From positions 30,712,166-30,776,165 of the forward strand of contig OZ022508.1 in assembly GCA_963989385.1 (NCBI GenBank): DNA of 64,000 nucleotides, read 5' to 3'. The DNA comes from Ctena decussata (Eukaryota; Mollusca; Bivalvia; Lucinida; Lucinidae). This document shows, piece after piece, positions 44,815 through 56,265 of this stretch. Position 1 is the first letter of the stretch, and each line of letters opens with the position of its first letter. Below the pieces are notes generated by a model that saw only the letters and a list, made by a program, of their open reading frames with translations, was not told where the DNA came from and made no database searches. A program made the translations under genes and the position numbers.

Positions 44815-44927
44815 ACAAAGACTGTTCCTCCAGACCAAATTTCATAGTTGTAGGGAATCTCCTTTATAGATATTTAGCCTTAGCAACCGCATAGCAACGA
44901 CTCAAGTGGCTTTATGAATACGGCCCC
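44815..44927 (-). mobile_element. Half of the GGGGCCGTATTCATAAA palindromic element
   Basis: ACTGTTCCTCCAGACCAAAT through TAGCAACCGCATAGCAACGA to TTTATGAATACGGCCCC equals the right arm of the complete palindrome at 58701-58923. The left arm is missing. Confidence 0.85.
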
Positions 44928-45205
44928 TGGTTGTTTTGCCTACCACCATTTTAGCTCTGTTATCTTATGTCTACAAAAAATCGGTAAATTCATAGCGAAA
45001 ACAAGTGTCCAAAAAGTTCATAGCACATTAAAGTCTCAGGGCTCAGTGGAGTGATCAGGACCTCATGGTCCTCTTGTTGATTTTCTAATTGTGGATTTTA
45101 CAGGTAAAGGACTATTGGTTGTTGAAGGCTGAAATTGCACTCTCACTGTTTTAACAAAAGTAACATGCATGCATTTTATCTTTATTTTCCTTTGCTTGTA
45201 CTTAA

Positions 45206-45300
45206 AGAGGACCCCCTCCTCCACACACACACACACACCCACCCGTCCCCGTGAGGACCCCCCCCCTCCTCCACACACACACACACCCACCCGTCCCCGT
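45206..45300. repeat. Tandem duplication with (CA)n and poly-C
   Basis: Two ~46-bp copies of GAGGACCCCCTCCTCCACAC..CACCCACCCGTCCCCGT. Gly-rich ORF on the minus strand is an artefact. Confidence 0.9.
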
Positions 45301-46412
45301 CTTTTAAATTAAATGGAAGTTTGTTCCCTGATAACCGTTTTATTTGAGTTTCATTTATATTAGATCAGATAAAATCGTTTACATTCGGAGGCAATGTCTC
45401 GCCATGAAGACCTATTGTTTACTTCGTCGTAAAGCCACTCACTCACTCACTTACTCAGTTTTCTTTCTCATTCGAAATTTGTTTAATGTTTTGCAGTAAA
45501 ATTTCTTCAACGGCACCTTTTTCATTCGAAGATGATTTGTTTCTCCTTGGGGCTGTTCCGCATTCTCTATCATACGGGTTATATATTTCTTAGCTTTTTC
45601 GTTTCACTAGGGCATTTATTTAGCAATCAAAATAAAATTATGGGCTCATGTTCCCAGACAGGGCTATTGATATCGGAGAAACTGTAATTATTACCTAAGA
45701 GTTTCGGCATGCCGAACTGATTTTCATATACACGTTTTCTTTAAAACACTTCTCTCTTGGAGTTCGAAGTTCGATGAAGCCTACGAAGATTACAAATCAG
45801 AAAGGCTGTAGGTAAAATTTATATCTTGGAACAATAAAAATGGTTATGTATCGATATATAGGAAGAAAAGTTTATCACATAGATGCCATGGGCTTACCGG
45901 AATGCATGATGGTTAACCCAGTCATAGTTTAACAATTATGGGGTCGCTGTGTAAATGCACGACAATGAGACGAACTTCCGACTATGTTATGACCCTTTGA
46001 AAGGTTGGCGCTGAATACGCAGTCCAACAAATGCTTACAATGCATGTTTTGCCCTTGATTCAAACTTTCATTGATTAGTGAAACATGTTTGATCATGATA
46101 GCATTAGGATTATGTGTTTCATTGAGATGTCTGAGGCTGTTTGAGAGATTAACAGAATATCTTTTAGATGAAACTATGTAAAGTTCAAATTCACAACAGT
46201 CTTGCTTCTGATCGTTCTAATATGGTCCTTTTGTTGTCGTTACTTTAATTTGCGCATTTTCTGTTACAGTTGCACATACACTGTTTTCATTTCTCTTTTT
46301 CTTATTTCGGTGTCGTGTGTGGGATGTGATTTGTGACTGTCTTTCTCAAGTGCTCAAACCTTACTCATTCGTGAAATGTCAAAAGTGATAGGGATACTAT
46401 TTATGCTTTCAG
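45301..46412. other. Intron without recognised elements
   Basis: Unusually free of MITEs for this window. Ends TACTATTTATGCTTTCAG before the first anchor exon. Confidence 0.4.
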
Positions 46413-46532
46413 GACATTCTAGATGTAGATGAATCGGCGAAACATGGATCAGACTCCAATAAGGTTATGTGCACCTGCTTTTTCATAGGTCTTTTCATTG
46501 TTGGCGTGGTTATCCTGGCAATTTACTTTTAA
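46413..46532 (+). CDS. Exon E1: alternative last exon, membrane anchor 1
   Basis: Preceded by TTTATGCTTTCAG. In phase 0 (the exit phase of exon D) it encodes 39 residues: acidic/polar DILDVDESAKHGSDSNK, then the hydrophobic VMCTCFFIGLFIVGVVILAI, YF and TAA. That is one transmembrane helix placed at the extreme C-terminus, the topology of a tail-anchored protein. A Cys pair next to the helix could be palmitoylated (inference). With exons A-D the product would be about 231 residues. AATAAA lies at 46853. Exon E3 at 56642 has the same layout. Confidence 0.72.
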   Translation, partial: DILDVDESAKHGSDSNKVMCTCFFIGLFIVGVVILAIYF

Positions 46533-46755
46533 ATACATGCATTTGACAAGTTCTTGTACGAAGTCATGGATTAATATGGAATTTAATCATTAGCCTCTTG
46601 TTTAAGAACATGGATCTTCAACTGTTGTTAGGAATGTAGCTCATCATGTATTTGAATTAAGTAGGAAAAACTGACAGTGTTGAACATTTGAAGGCCATTT
46701 TTCAGGATCAGTCAATGTGAAAGCAGTGTTATGGACAATGATCTGGAACTAAAGT

Positions 46756-47012
46756 CTTAGTGAATTGTCGCTATCTAGCAATTGCTTGAGATGGTGTGTG
46801 CAAACTTCAAATAACATTCTGTCATATAGAAAACAATGTTGTTTATTATAGGAATAAACATGATAGTAAATTAATGTCCAGTTTCAGTGAATTGTCACTA
46901 TCTAGCAATAGTTTGGGATGTGTGCCAATTTCAAGTATCATTCTGTCGTGTAGAAGGAAATGTTGTTAATTATAAGAGATACATGTAAACATGATGGTAA
47001 ATTAATGTCCAC
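46756..47012. repeat. ~128-bp tandem duplication
   Basis: GTGAATTGTCGCTATCTAGC..ACATTCTGTC..TGATAGTAAATTAATGTCCA occurs twice with about 85% identity by eye. It lies in the probable 3' untranslated region of E1; the polyadenylation-like AATAAA occurs only in the first copy. Confidence 0.85.
46853..46858 (+). terminator. AATAAA polyadenylation-signal candidate for E1
   Basis: First canonical hexamer I see after the E1 stop codon, about 320 bp downstream. No experimental support. Confidence 0.35.
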
Positions 47013-48185
47013 ATCCAGCCCTCGAACTCGGCGCCAAGTGATAAAAGAAAACGACGAAATATCAGCTTGGGACGGCCAGTAATAATATTGCTGTGGGTCA
47101 AAATCTTCGTTTATTTATTTATGTATTACTTTATATTGTAATGTTTTTGACGCGTGTTTCATTGAATCATGCATTAATGTTCATGATGTAAGAACAGTAT
47201 CGCCATTTTATGAGGCTACCTGGTACTATTAATTAGCTAGTATTGATATTGAACAGTTCAGCACGTTATAATATTATCAGGCGAACATGGACTTGTTTGT
47301 GTTTTCAAAGTTATGGTTTCCAAATAGACACGAGTGTCAATCTGTCAATCTGAATTGCCTTGCCGCATGTTGGGTTCTGTCTTTGATTCATTTGTGAACC
47401 CCCAATAGATGAGTTTAGACATTATGTATATCACTGCCCTGTCTAGAATTGAGCATTTTAGAAATAATGTGTGGGGAAACGTGATTGAATCAGTAAACCA
47501 GGGAATTCAAACGGTTGATTGTCATTGGAAGGCTTGTCATTATGTGATATTATCATCTGTTGTAGTAATCCGTTTGACAGTCACTAAATACAATCATGTG
47601 TCTGTGCAGCGAATAAGGCCTGAAAAACAAGATCCTTTTTGAGGCGAGGAATACACATACGAAGCGAAATTAGCAGACTCTGTTTAAAGGAATTTGTTAA
47701 TAGGAGCTAACGGGAATCCCCGCAATGACGTCATCTGACGATCACGTGGGTAGCTTGGTTGGCAAAAGATTAGCAGCTGACTGTTTTTTCTATAGGATAG
47801 TCTGGAGTGTAATCGCTAAAATGTGTAAAATAAGTAAGAATAAATAGCTGCCGATTTAAAACAATTGGAAATAAGGTCTTAGTCACCCGTCATACGAAAA
47901 CGAAATCATTTAATTTATTGAATGTGTCTAGTAAAAATCCGCATTTGTGTTTACCCATCAATTTAACCGGACTGAAAAAAATATTAACAAAATAAAATGA
48001 AAATAATGTTGATCAGTGTCTTAATCCTTTCTACTTTAAAGTATATTTATTAGTATAAATAGGATAAGATAAAAAAAAGATAATAAAAAGTAGAATATTA
48101 TATCTAAGAGAACTTAAGCGGAATTACTGTATAATGTAGATCGGATTTAGTGAAAAGAAAATTAAAAACAAAAATTAATAGAAAT
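47013..48185. other. Non-coding stretch
   Basis: The 77-codon ORF at 47409-47642 has no anchor and no acceptor in phase. Contains CTCGGCGCC at about 47027. No exon supported. Confidence 0.4.
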
Positions 48186-49032
48186 AATAATATCTATCGA
48201 TGGTTGCGATTTCTTAAAATTTTATAAACAATAAAGAAAGAAAAATAAATAAAATAGAGATAGCCATACGTTTGAACTAGCGGATAATTAGCCGCACTCG
48301 GCGCACAAACAGTTTATTTTAGATACATGTTTATATCAAATTTTCACGACAGGAAACTAGCGGCGTTTTTGAGCTATGATAAGTCCTTGATCAAAGGATC
48401 CACAGAAGACAGCAAAGATACTATTATACAACAGGAAACACACATTTTTTAATTCAGAAAATTAACGTAGGATACAGACTCAGATACTTAGGATACAGAC
48501 TAAGATTCTTTTTATAAGAGTGTCTATGAAAAAAAGTGTATATTGTATTTTGTGAATGCGAGATCTAACAAGTCAAGAATAGTTTAATGCTAACAATAAT
48601 TCAATGATAAATAATATCTATCGATGGTTGCGATTTCTTAAAATTTTATAAACAATAAAGAAAGAAAAATAAATAAAATAGAGGAAGCCATACGTTTGAA
48701 CTAGCGGATAATTAGCCGCACTCGGCGCACAAACAGTTTATTTTAGATACATGTTTATATCAAATTTTCACCACAGGAAACTAGCGGCGTTTTTGAACTA
48801 TGATAAGTCCTTGATCAAAGGATCCACAGAAGACAGCGAAGATACTATTATACAACAGGAAACAAAACATTTTTAATTCAGAAAATTAACATAGGATACA
48901 GACTCAGATACTTAGGATACAGACTCAGATTCTTTTTGTATTAGATTTTCTAGGATAAAAAGTATATATTGTATTTTGTGAATGCGAGATCTAACAAGTC
49001 AAGAATAGTTTAATGCTAACAATAATTCAATG
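48186..49032. repeat. 424-bp tandem duplication, two units
   Basis: 48186-48609 and 48610-49032 both begin AATAATATCTATCGATGGTT and run to AATAATTCAATGATAAA with only scattered differences (GAGATAGCC/GAGGAAGCC). Recent local duplication. Each unit contains ACTAGCGGATAATTAGCCGC / ACTCGGCGCAC. Confidence 0.95.
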
Positions 49033-49704
49033 ATAAAATTGAATTTGCATTTCATCTCGTTTCAGCGTAAGCTTTTACTATATCCTAAAACAAGAAAATT
49101 CCACCTAAAATATTGATTTTAGAGCAGTTTATAAAATTCTATAAAAGAGCTAAGCCAACAGTACTTTTTGAAAGTTACATGAAGTTCAAAAGCTTGAACT
49201 AAGAAATATAAAAGAAAAAGATATGCATCTGAGTCATTTATCAACGATTCACTGTCATTTATTCAGTCATTCATTCATTTAATGGTTTGGTTGTCCGTTC
49301 ATTCATTGTATTTTCCGTTTCCCTTTTTACACGCTTCATCATCTAGACTTTTATAAATTTGCGCTATGAACATGTGTGATTGAAAGGAAAAAATATATAC
49401 TTTTTTAAGCATCTTAGCACGCAAATAAATCAAGAAATTCAAAAAAATGTAAGCCTTGCATATTTTCTGTCTAAAGCATTAAAATTTTGCTGTTTTAAAT
49501 TCATATTTTATACAAACAATCATGCGCAATAAGTGTATACTATAATACTGTATCATTCTTTCTGCCAACCATACTCGGGGAATCCCCCAGGTGTCTTATC
49601 AGTGACGTCACGCTTTTATCTCCTATAACCAGTAATGAAGAGTGTAACACCGGCCATGCCCCGCTAACATCGGCTTGAGGTAGACTCATCTTGATTAAGA
49701 CATA
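49033..49704. other. Non-coding AT-rich stretch
   Basis: Nothing recognised. Confidence 0.4.
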
Positions 49705-49942
49705 TGAGCCGCGACACGAGAAAACCAACAATGTGGTTGTGCGCCCAGTGAAGACTCAGATCAGCCTGGGCAGCGACCCAGTTTGATCAGACTCTTCGTT
49801 AAGTGCTCAAAGGGTAGCTATGGGTTAAAGCTACGTCCACGCGGACAGCGAAGACTCTGATCAGACTGGGCGGATGCCCAGGCTGATTTGGGTTTGCGCT
49901 GGGCGCACAACCACATTGTTGGTTTTCTCATATCGCGGCTCA
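49705..49942. mobile_element. TGAGCCGCG MITE, copy 4
   Basis: 238 bp, ends TGAGCCGCGACACGAG and CTCATATCGCGGCTCA, TA on both sides. Second sub-type of the middle (GTTAAGTGCTCAAAGGGTAG). Confidence 0.9.
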
Positions 49943-50588
49943 TATGATCGTCAATAATGTAGAAAAGAAGAGTTTCATTTTTCTTTTTATATAATCAATA
50001 ATGTCTTGAATGTGTAATTATATTGGTTTCTTATCAAGGCACATTTCGGATTATATAACATCTTAATCAATGCAGATTTAACTGTCTTCTTTCATGCAGG
50101 TGGGGGCTGCACTGAAGTGATTATAGGCACTGGTTATCAGTTATATAAAAATGCCTTTTGATGTACAGTTTTGTTAATCATACAGGCTGAAAAAATGTGT
50201 CTTTAAGCAGGTATTACTATAAAACGTATGTCTAGGAAGCAGTCTGGCGCTCGGCTTACGGCTCATAATGAATGATTATTACTTTTGATATAAGGCGCCG
50301 TTATTTAATAATCTGTGGGTAATTCGTGTTACAAGATAGTAGTTTCACGTTGTTTACATAAGCATGAGAATGTAAGTTACGATCGAAACCCTTATACCTC
50401 TGTGACCCTGTGCTAGTTCCCATTCGCGGTGCATTTGGAGAACTGTTGTGTGATGGGACTGCTGTGTTTATAATCCCGTTTTAAAGGGCGTTTTATGTTA
50501 TGGCGCTGTCCGTCCGTCCATAAACATCCTTATGCGCACCATAACTCATTTACCGTTTGGGATACCTTGCAGAAAATTTAAAGCAATA
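49943..50588. other. Non-coding stretch with an exon-like site
   Basis: TAACTGTCTTCTTTCATGCAG at 50099 is a strong 3' splice-site match. In phase 0 it would add VGAALK and stop at 50120. Listed as a finding, not as an exon. Otherwise nothing. Confidence 0.35.
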
Positions 50589-50824
50589 TGAGCCACCACA
50601 CGACAAAACCAACAAAGGGGCATGTGCGCCCAGAAAAGTCTCAGATCAGCCTGAACATCCATCCAGTCTGATCAGAGTCTTTGCTGTCCGCATGAAGCTA
50701 GCTTAGACCCTGAGCTACCCTTTAAGCGCACAGGAGAAACTCTGATCAGATTGTGAGGCTGCTGAGGCTGATATGCCTCTTCGCTGGGCGCAAATGCCAC
50801 TTGGTTTTGTCGTGTTTCGGCTCA
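50589..50824. mobile_element. TGAGCC MITE, copy 5 (most diverged)
   Basis: TGAGCCACCACACGACAAAA to TTTTGTCGTGTTTCGGCTCA, TA on both sides, inner hairpins eroded (CTGAACATCCATCCAGTCTG). Confidence 0.85.
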
Positions 50825-51653
50825 TATGTAGTAGATCAGGGCGACGTGTCGAGAACGATAATGGTTACCTCCCGTTTCTTACGAGGGATGATCAAAAAGA
50901 TCCCGGAAAAGTGCTGTACGCCCTTTATTATTTTACTGTCTTCAAAAAAATTTCATACTAGGCAACCTTAATGTAATTGTGATTCATATTATACCAAACA
51001 ATTGACTTTTGTCTAACCAGTTTATTGCACGCGCCACCAACGTAACGACTTGTAACGTGATCCGGCCCAGCTAACGTAACGTTTCATTTTTAGCATTTCT
51101 AAGAGCAAAATTCGGACGTTGCTTACTCACAAATTATCAACGTAAACATGAACTACTTTACATAAACTAAAAATATATATCTTATCTTGTTGTTCATTAC
51201 AAATTATGTAAGTTGTTTTGATTATTCTACGAAATGATTGCTAAGTCCAAAGTGTCCTTTAAGCAGTAGATATGTGGGGGTGGGGTAATTCAGTGGCAGA
51301 TAACTTACTTTACCTTATAATATGAAAGTGTTATAATAAGGTTTCATACACTAAACATAATGGCAATTCGTTAGATAATGATTTATGACTTTCAGTTGAA
51401 CCATTCCAGCAATACGACAGCACAACCTGAAATCGGCAGCATATTAATGAACTTCCAGCAAATGCCAAGCTCATCCAGCAGCAACGATGTATCGGCCATC
51501 TTTGTCATAATTAAGGTCATATTAATTTATTACTATGTGCAGCATTTAGAAGAGTGTGGTACATGAAGCCACTTATAAAAAAGTACTTATTTTAAGACGA
51601 TGGCGGAATTTTGACAAAGCTTGCTGCTGTAGCCTTGCTGTTGCTTGATTTAA

Positions 51654-52457
51654 GGTGGTGATTTATGGTAAATGTAATGTATCTCCCTGAAAGTTAGCAG
51701 ACTTCTTATTTTTGTTGTTCTTTACAGTTTAGAATACAAAATAGACGTACCTGCTGCGTAAAAAAGTGTTTTATAAGGAAAGATCAAAGGGTAATTTTCT
51801 GCGAATAAATCTGAAAAAATAAATTCGCTATTGAAAATTTACGTAGTGCTGAAGGTGCATTATTGCATAATGAAGAGCGTCCTAACAATTATTTATTCCA
51901 ACTCTTTCTTAAATTTTAATGTAGACCAGATGAAAACGGTAGCTTTTTCTCAAATGTTCAACCATGTACAAAGTAAATGTACACTGAGTGCATTTATTAA
52001 ATATAGGGTAGGCAAGAATACCTATGTTAACACCTACAATATAAATATTATATTACTGACATGATCAGTGGTGTGTAGATGAAATTGTTCAACCTTGTTA
52101 AAATAGTCTCACCTGTCTCACCTGTGTGTTTTGACAAAAAATTTGGACACAGACTGCATCTTTTTTCATCTGCTGTGTGAAAGAGTTTGAAAAAGTAATT
52201 GCTAGGACGCTCTCCTTTATGCAACAAGGTATATTTTCAATAATGATATTATTTTTCCAGATTTATTCGCAGAAAATTACCCTTTGATCGTCTCTTATAA
52301 AAACACATTTTAACATTAACAAATGCTGCATTTTGGGATTCTAAATTATGAGAAACAACATACAGAAGGCATCTGCTAAGTTTTGGAAAGATCAGTGTTA
52401 TTTTGAGTATTTTATGCAGATTTTTGTCTTTGTCCCAAATCAATTATTATCACCACC
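51654..52457. mobile_element. TTAA-flanked inverted-repeat element nested in the foldback
   Basis: TTAA-GGTGGTGATTTA at the left and ATCACCACC-TTAA at the right. Arms include GATCAAAGGGTAATTTTCTG / CGAATAAATCTG and its reverse complement near 52255-52300. TTAA borders suggest piggyBac-type transposition. No transposase. Confidence 0.75.
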
Positions 52458-52763
52458 TTAAGACTTTTGATAGACAGCTAATGCTGCTGCAGATATCAGA
52501 TTGCGTTGTCGCATTGCTGGAACAGTTCGACGAAAAGGGTACATCGCATATCTAACGAATTGCCACTATCTAAGGTTCATGAAACTTGATCATAACAATT
52601 CCATTTTATAACGTAATGTAAATTATCTGCCCTTGAATTACCCCACCCCCTTACATTTGATTTTTAAAGGGCACGTTGGAATTAGATATCATTTCGTTAA
52701 AAAGATCAAAAGAGCTTACAAAATTTGTTATGAGCATCAAGATAAGATATATATTTCTAAGTT

Positions 52764-52998
52764 CTGGGCCCAGTTGTTCAAAACTAACGACGTCGTTAGT
52801 TAACGTGATGTTAAACTTTCAAACGCTAATATCACAAATATGTCTATTTTTATTGAAATAATGTGAGAAGCTTTTGCATTGCAAAAGCTTCTCACATATT
52901 TTCATCAAAAAAATATCAGTGTATTTGGTTATAAAGTCATAAAACACTTATCGAGTTGAGCGCTTAACGAGCTCGTTAGCCTAACGACTGGGCTCTGG
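52764..52998. mobile_element. CTGGGCCCAGTTG palindromic insert
   Basis: CTGGGCCCAGTTGTTCAAAA with TAACGACGTCGTTAGTTAAC at the left pairs with GAGCTCGTTAGCCTAACGAC / TGGGCTCTG at the right. Its centre, 52862-52896, is TGTGAGAAGCTTTTGCA-T-TGCAAAAGCTTCTCACA, a 17-bp perfect stem. Absent from the left arm of the host foldback. Confidence 0.85.
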
Positions 52999-53276
52999 TT
53001 AATAAATTAACGTTTCTACATACATTTCATAGATAAACAACTTCCAGATATAGTTATTGGAAACGATTAAAATGCAACGTAAAGTTAGCTGGGCCGGTCA
53101 CGTTACCGGTCGTTACCTTGGTGGCGCGTGCATGAAACTGGTTAGACAGAAGCCAGTTGTTTTGTATGGTATGAATCACAAATACATTAAAGTCGGATAG
53201 TGTGAAATTTCATCAAAGAAAGTAAAACAGTAAAGAGAATACAGAGCTTTTCCGGGAACTTTTTGATCATCCCTCG

Positions 53277-53504
53277 TAGTTTCCAAGTTATGCCCCTTTG
53301 ATTAGTTTTTTCACACTAGTCTTGTTCGCGCCAAAACTAGGTAACCGTTTGAAACATTTAAATGAACCTTCATAGCAACGTGTATGACATCCAGAGAATG
53401 TGTCGTGTATAGAATGTTGCTCTCCCACACGTCGTTTCAAGCTCGTTAGTGTAATCATAAGACTGAAAAGTCATTCATATGACTTAGCAGTTTTAGCTCT
53501 CCAG
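53277..53504. other. Sequence before candidate exon E2
   Basis: No element recognised; ends TTAGCAGTTTTAGCTCTCCAG. Confidence 0.35.
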
Positions 53505-53660
53505 GACTTTAGTATGAAGTTTCCTTTTTTCCTGATTACATGTTATGGCAGTGTCTCTTTAGTGTTAGCTGTAATTGCAATATTGTCACGGGCGCATGTT
53601 AACAGCGCTTTGCTGTGCTCTTGTGCGTGGTTTAGTTCTACATTAGTTGTTTGGCTTTAG
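53505..53660 (+). CDS. Candidate exon E2: alternative last exon, membrane anchor 2
   Basis: After TTTTAGCTCTCCAG the frame in phase 0 encodes 51 residues: DFSMK, hydrophobic FPFFLITCYGSVSLVLAVIA, IL, then SRAHVNSALLCSCAWFSSTL, VVWL and TAG. This would give one or two membrane segments. It lacks the acidic lead and SK/NK preface shared by E1 and E3, and its acceptor is moderate, so it could be a chance ORF; only the phase, the stop-proximal hydrophobicity and the position between E1 and E3 argue for it. Confidence 0.35.
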   Translation, partial: DFSMKFPFFLITCYGSVSLVLAVIAILSRAHVNSALLCSCAWFSSTLVVWL

Positions 53661-54790
53661 AACACTGGTATTGTCCATTTCTGCGGTGATCATTCTTGAA
53701 GTAACATACCTATATGGACTGCGTTATCTCATTTGTGCCGCTGCTCGGAACAGCTAGGTCGATCAGGGGCGTCGCTAGGGGAGATTTTATGATACGCAAA
53801 ATTACGCTTTATGCCCATTGATAGGACTTAGTCTCTCCTCTAGGCCTGAGAGGTTTTATATTGTCATGTCCGTATGCAGTCGGTATTACATATATGACTA
53901 ATTTACAAACCATGACATGCAAAAAGGCAGGTGCGTGTTGAAATTTTGTCAGTTTTGGCACCTACGTGTATGCGTATAGGGGAGCTACGCCCTTGTCGGT
54001 GCAGTCACATGACTAATATGAGTTCTCAGGACTCAGATTATATAGACTAAATATGGATTTTGCTACTCACACGCAGGTATTCTACCATTGTGATAGTCTG
54101 GAAAACTAATTGCAAATTTAAAGCGCTGGATATACTACACACATTAATATGTATCGCTGTACGCATCCCTTGTTTGTATTCTAAGATATTCAAGTGATAT
54201 TTCAAGTAACACTAAAGTAATATGAAACATTAAAATCATCTTGATAATGACAAGGTTGAAACAAAACTTTCAGTGGAACTATTGCTTTCGCACTGTATGG
54301 GAATATTACTATGGCAGTAAGTGGCGCAAATGTACGAGCCGTGTTGAAAGAGATGTATAAATGTTCCGTTATTTTTCCACCTCAGTACGAGATTTTCGTT
54401 TGAATGTCTAGTGGTTGTTATCGTAATGTAGTAGATGTTTAAGATAGCCTAGACTGATGGCAGTTTTAAAAGAATACCACTGTAATCCGACACATTTTAG
54501 CCGCTTAGCCTTCTTAATAACTTTAAAGTATGCTGTTGAAAATCCCTGCTGCTGAAGTGACAGATTTTGACGTTCCACCAAAACGGTCAAGTCTTGTGTC
54601 GAATGCCGAGTGCTGGTATAGTAATGCCATCATTCTATAGCAATAACTTCAGTTTTAAAACCATATTTTAAACATGAGTATGTATTGTTTGTCTGTATTT
54701 CTCTTATTCATAAAACTGTGTGTGTTTTGGTGTTTGTTCGTGGTGGGCGATTGTAATTATCCATGACGTATTTTACAAACTAGTAATAAT
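53661..54790. other. Non-coding stretch
   Basis: No element or exon recognised. The 60-codon minus ORF at 54408-54590 has no features. Confidence 0.4.
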
Positions 54791-55350
54791 TGAGCCGCGA
54801 CATAAGAGAACCAACAAAGTGGCTGTGCGCCAACGCAGACTCAGGATGGACATCCGCCCAGTCTGATCAGAGTCTTCGCTGTCCGCACGGAGCTAGCTCA
54901 GACCCTTAGCTACACTGTAAAAAAAACCCCGTAGATTGTACGGTAGAATAACTGGAAACCGGCTGCCAGTCCTTTTCCCGTTATTTTTACGGGGTTTTGC
55001 CTGTAAGACATTGTTGGAAATCACGAAGTGGAAGTGTTATGTTAACTTGGCGCACTCGAAAATAACTTTGTATTGTTGAGGGGCTATCTAACCAAAACGA
55101 CAGCTGCTCTTTTCTGTCCCACTCTGCTTGATGATTCCTGCAAGTTTTGCGGACGCTCGTAAAAATAACGGTAAAAGGACTGGCAGCTGGTTGCCAGTTA
55201 TTTTACCGTAAAATCTGCCGTTTATTTTTGCAGTGTACCCTATAAGCGCTTAGCAGCAAAGAGTCTGATCAGACTGGGCGGATGCCCAGGCTGATCTGAG
55301 TCTGCACTGGGCGCACAACCACTTTATTTGTATTCTCTTGTCGCGGCTCA
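54791..55350. mobile_element. TGAGCCGCG MITE, copy 6, split by another MITE
   Basis: TGAGCCGCGACATAAGAGAA to TCTTGTCGCGGCTCA. The middle is interrupted after GACCCTTAGCTA by the element 54913-55235; TACCCTATAAGCGCTTAGCA resumes the MITE. Removing the insert (with one TA) restores the normal length. Confidence 0.93.
54913..55235. mobile_element. CACTGTAAAA MITE nested in the TGAGCCGCG MITE
   Basis: 323 bp, CACTGTAAAAAAAACCCCGT to TTTATTTTTGCAGTG, with TA at 54911-54912 and 55236-55237. Inner pairs GGCTGCCAGTCCTTTTCCCG / GGTAAAAGGACTGGCAGC. Same family as 28861-29449. Confidence 0.93.
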
Positions 55351-55745
55351 TATAACTTGGTGTAAAAAAGCAAGGGTACAACCACAAAGCACAGCCCTCC
55401 AAGACTCCGAGGAGGGAAAAAAAGAAATACACGCATTAACAAAAGAATTTTGTTTTTCAAAGCATACACACTTTGTCAAAAAAAAAAGAAAAAAGAAAAA
55501 AAAAAGAGAAATCGCAACAGAAGAAAGGCACTGGAACGGTCAGCGGTGTTTTAAGCCGTTTTACTACAATAGCCATCCTTCAAAATTCTTATGCAATTCG
55601 AAATCCTCCATACTTTCTTATCACTTTCCTGGCACTTTATATGAAAATATTTACATGTAACGAACACAATCAGTTTGCTGTCATACAAACATGTTAGTTA
55701 TGTGTTTTGCAACGTACATGTGTGGTGAAATCAGAAATAATAATA
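55351..55745. other. Non-coding stretch with AAAAG run
   Basis: A-rich GAAAAAAGAAAAAAAAAGAG at about 55480-55510 generates the Lys-rich ORFs 55328-55660 and 55473-55697, which I do not regard as genes. Confidence 0.45.
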
Positions 55746-55983
55746 TGAGCCGCGACGTGACAAAACCAACAATGTGGTCGTGCGTCCAGCGCAGACTCAG
55801 ATCAGCCTGGGCATCCGCCCAGTCTGATCAGAGTCTTCGCTTTCCGCATGAAGGTAGCTTAGTCCCTCAGCTACCCTTTAAGCGCTTAGCAAAGAGTCTG
55901 ATCAGACTGGGTGAATGCCCAGACTGATCTGAGTCTGCGCTGGGCGCACAACCACATTGTTGGTTTTCTCGCGTCGCGGCTCA
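55746..55983. mobile_element. TGAGCCGCG MITE, copy 7
   Basis: 238 bp, TGAGCCGCGACGTGACAAAA to TCTCGCGTCGCGGCTCA, first sub-type of the middle. Confidence 0.92.
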
Positions 55984-56265
55984 CTTATTAAGCATACACC
56001 CAGACCTCCGAGCATTGCATAACATCTGTTTGTTTGTTTTATGTCCAGTGGCATAATTTGATTATGCACCTGTTGTAAAGTAGTCATGAATAAAGCATAA
56101 AACATTTGTGAAAATTCTCCAGTGATTTATTGATAGCCACTTAGTGTTCTTGTTCTACATGTACTGTTATAGAAAACATGCAGGAAAATATTAACTATAA
56201 ATAGTGAAAGGTGAAAAATCGTAACTGAGGCAGCCGAACCGATAGGAGCTTACACCGAATAGGTG
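55984..56265. other. Non-coding stretch
   Basis: Nothing recognised. Confidence 0.4.

Larger units (their letters stand above)
50882..53276. mobile_element. 2.4-kb foldback element with mariner-like ends and nested insertions
   Basis: TA + CGAGGGATGATCAAAAAGAT at the left and TTTTTGATCATCCCTCG + TA at the right. The arms pair over roughly 600-700 bp each: GCGCGCCACCAACGTAACG, GGGTGGGGTAATTC, GGCAATTCGTTAGATA and GTTCCAGCAATGCGACA recur in reverse complement on the other side. The right arm contains a 235-bp insert (52764-52998) that the left arm lacks. The loop is itself a TTAA-flanked inverted repeat. No transposase ORF. Confidence 0.88.

Noticed and set aside
51378..51566. Phase-0 ORF after TGACTTTCAG with a hydrophobic stretch before the stop, tempting as a fourth alternative anchor exon
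   Set aside because: It starts in the left arm of the foldback element at 50882-53276; the matching part is present as repeat DNA in the other arm, the acceptor has a poor pyrimidine tract, and the hydrophobic part contains Lys and several Tyr. RNA junctions could still rescue it.
55328..55697. Lys-rich ORFs of 74 and 110 codons
   Set aside because: Driven by an A-rich run and partly by MITE sequence; no domain or splice context.
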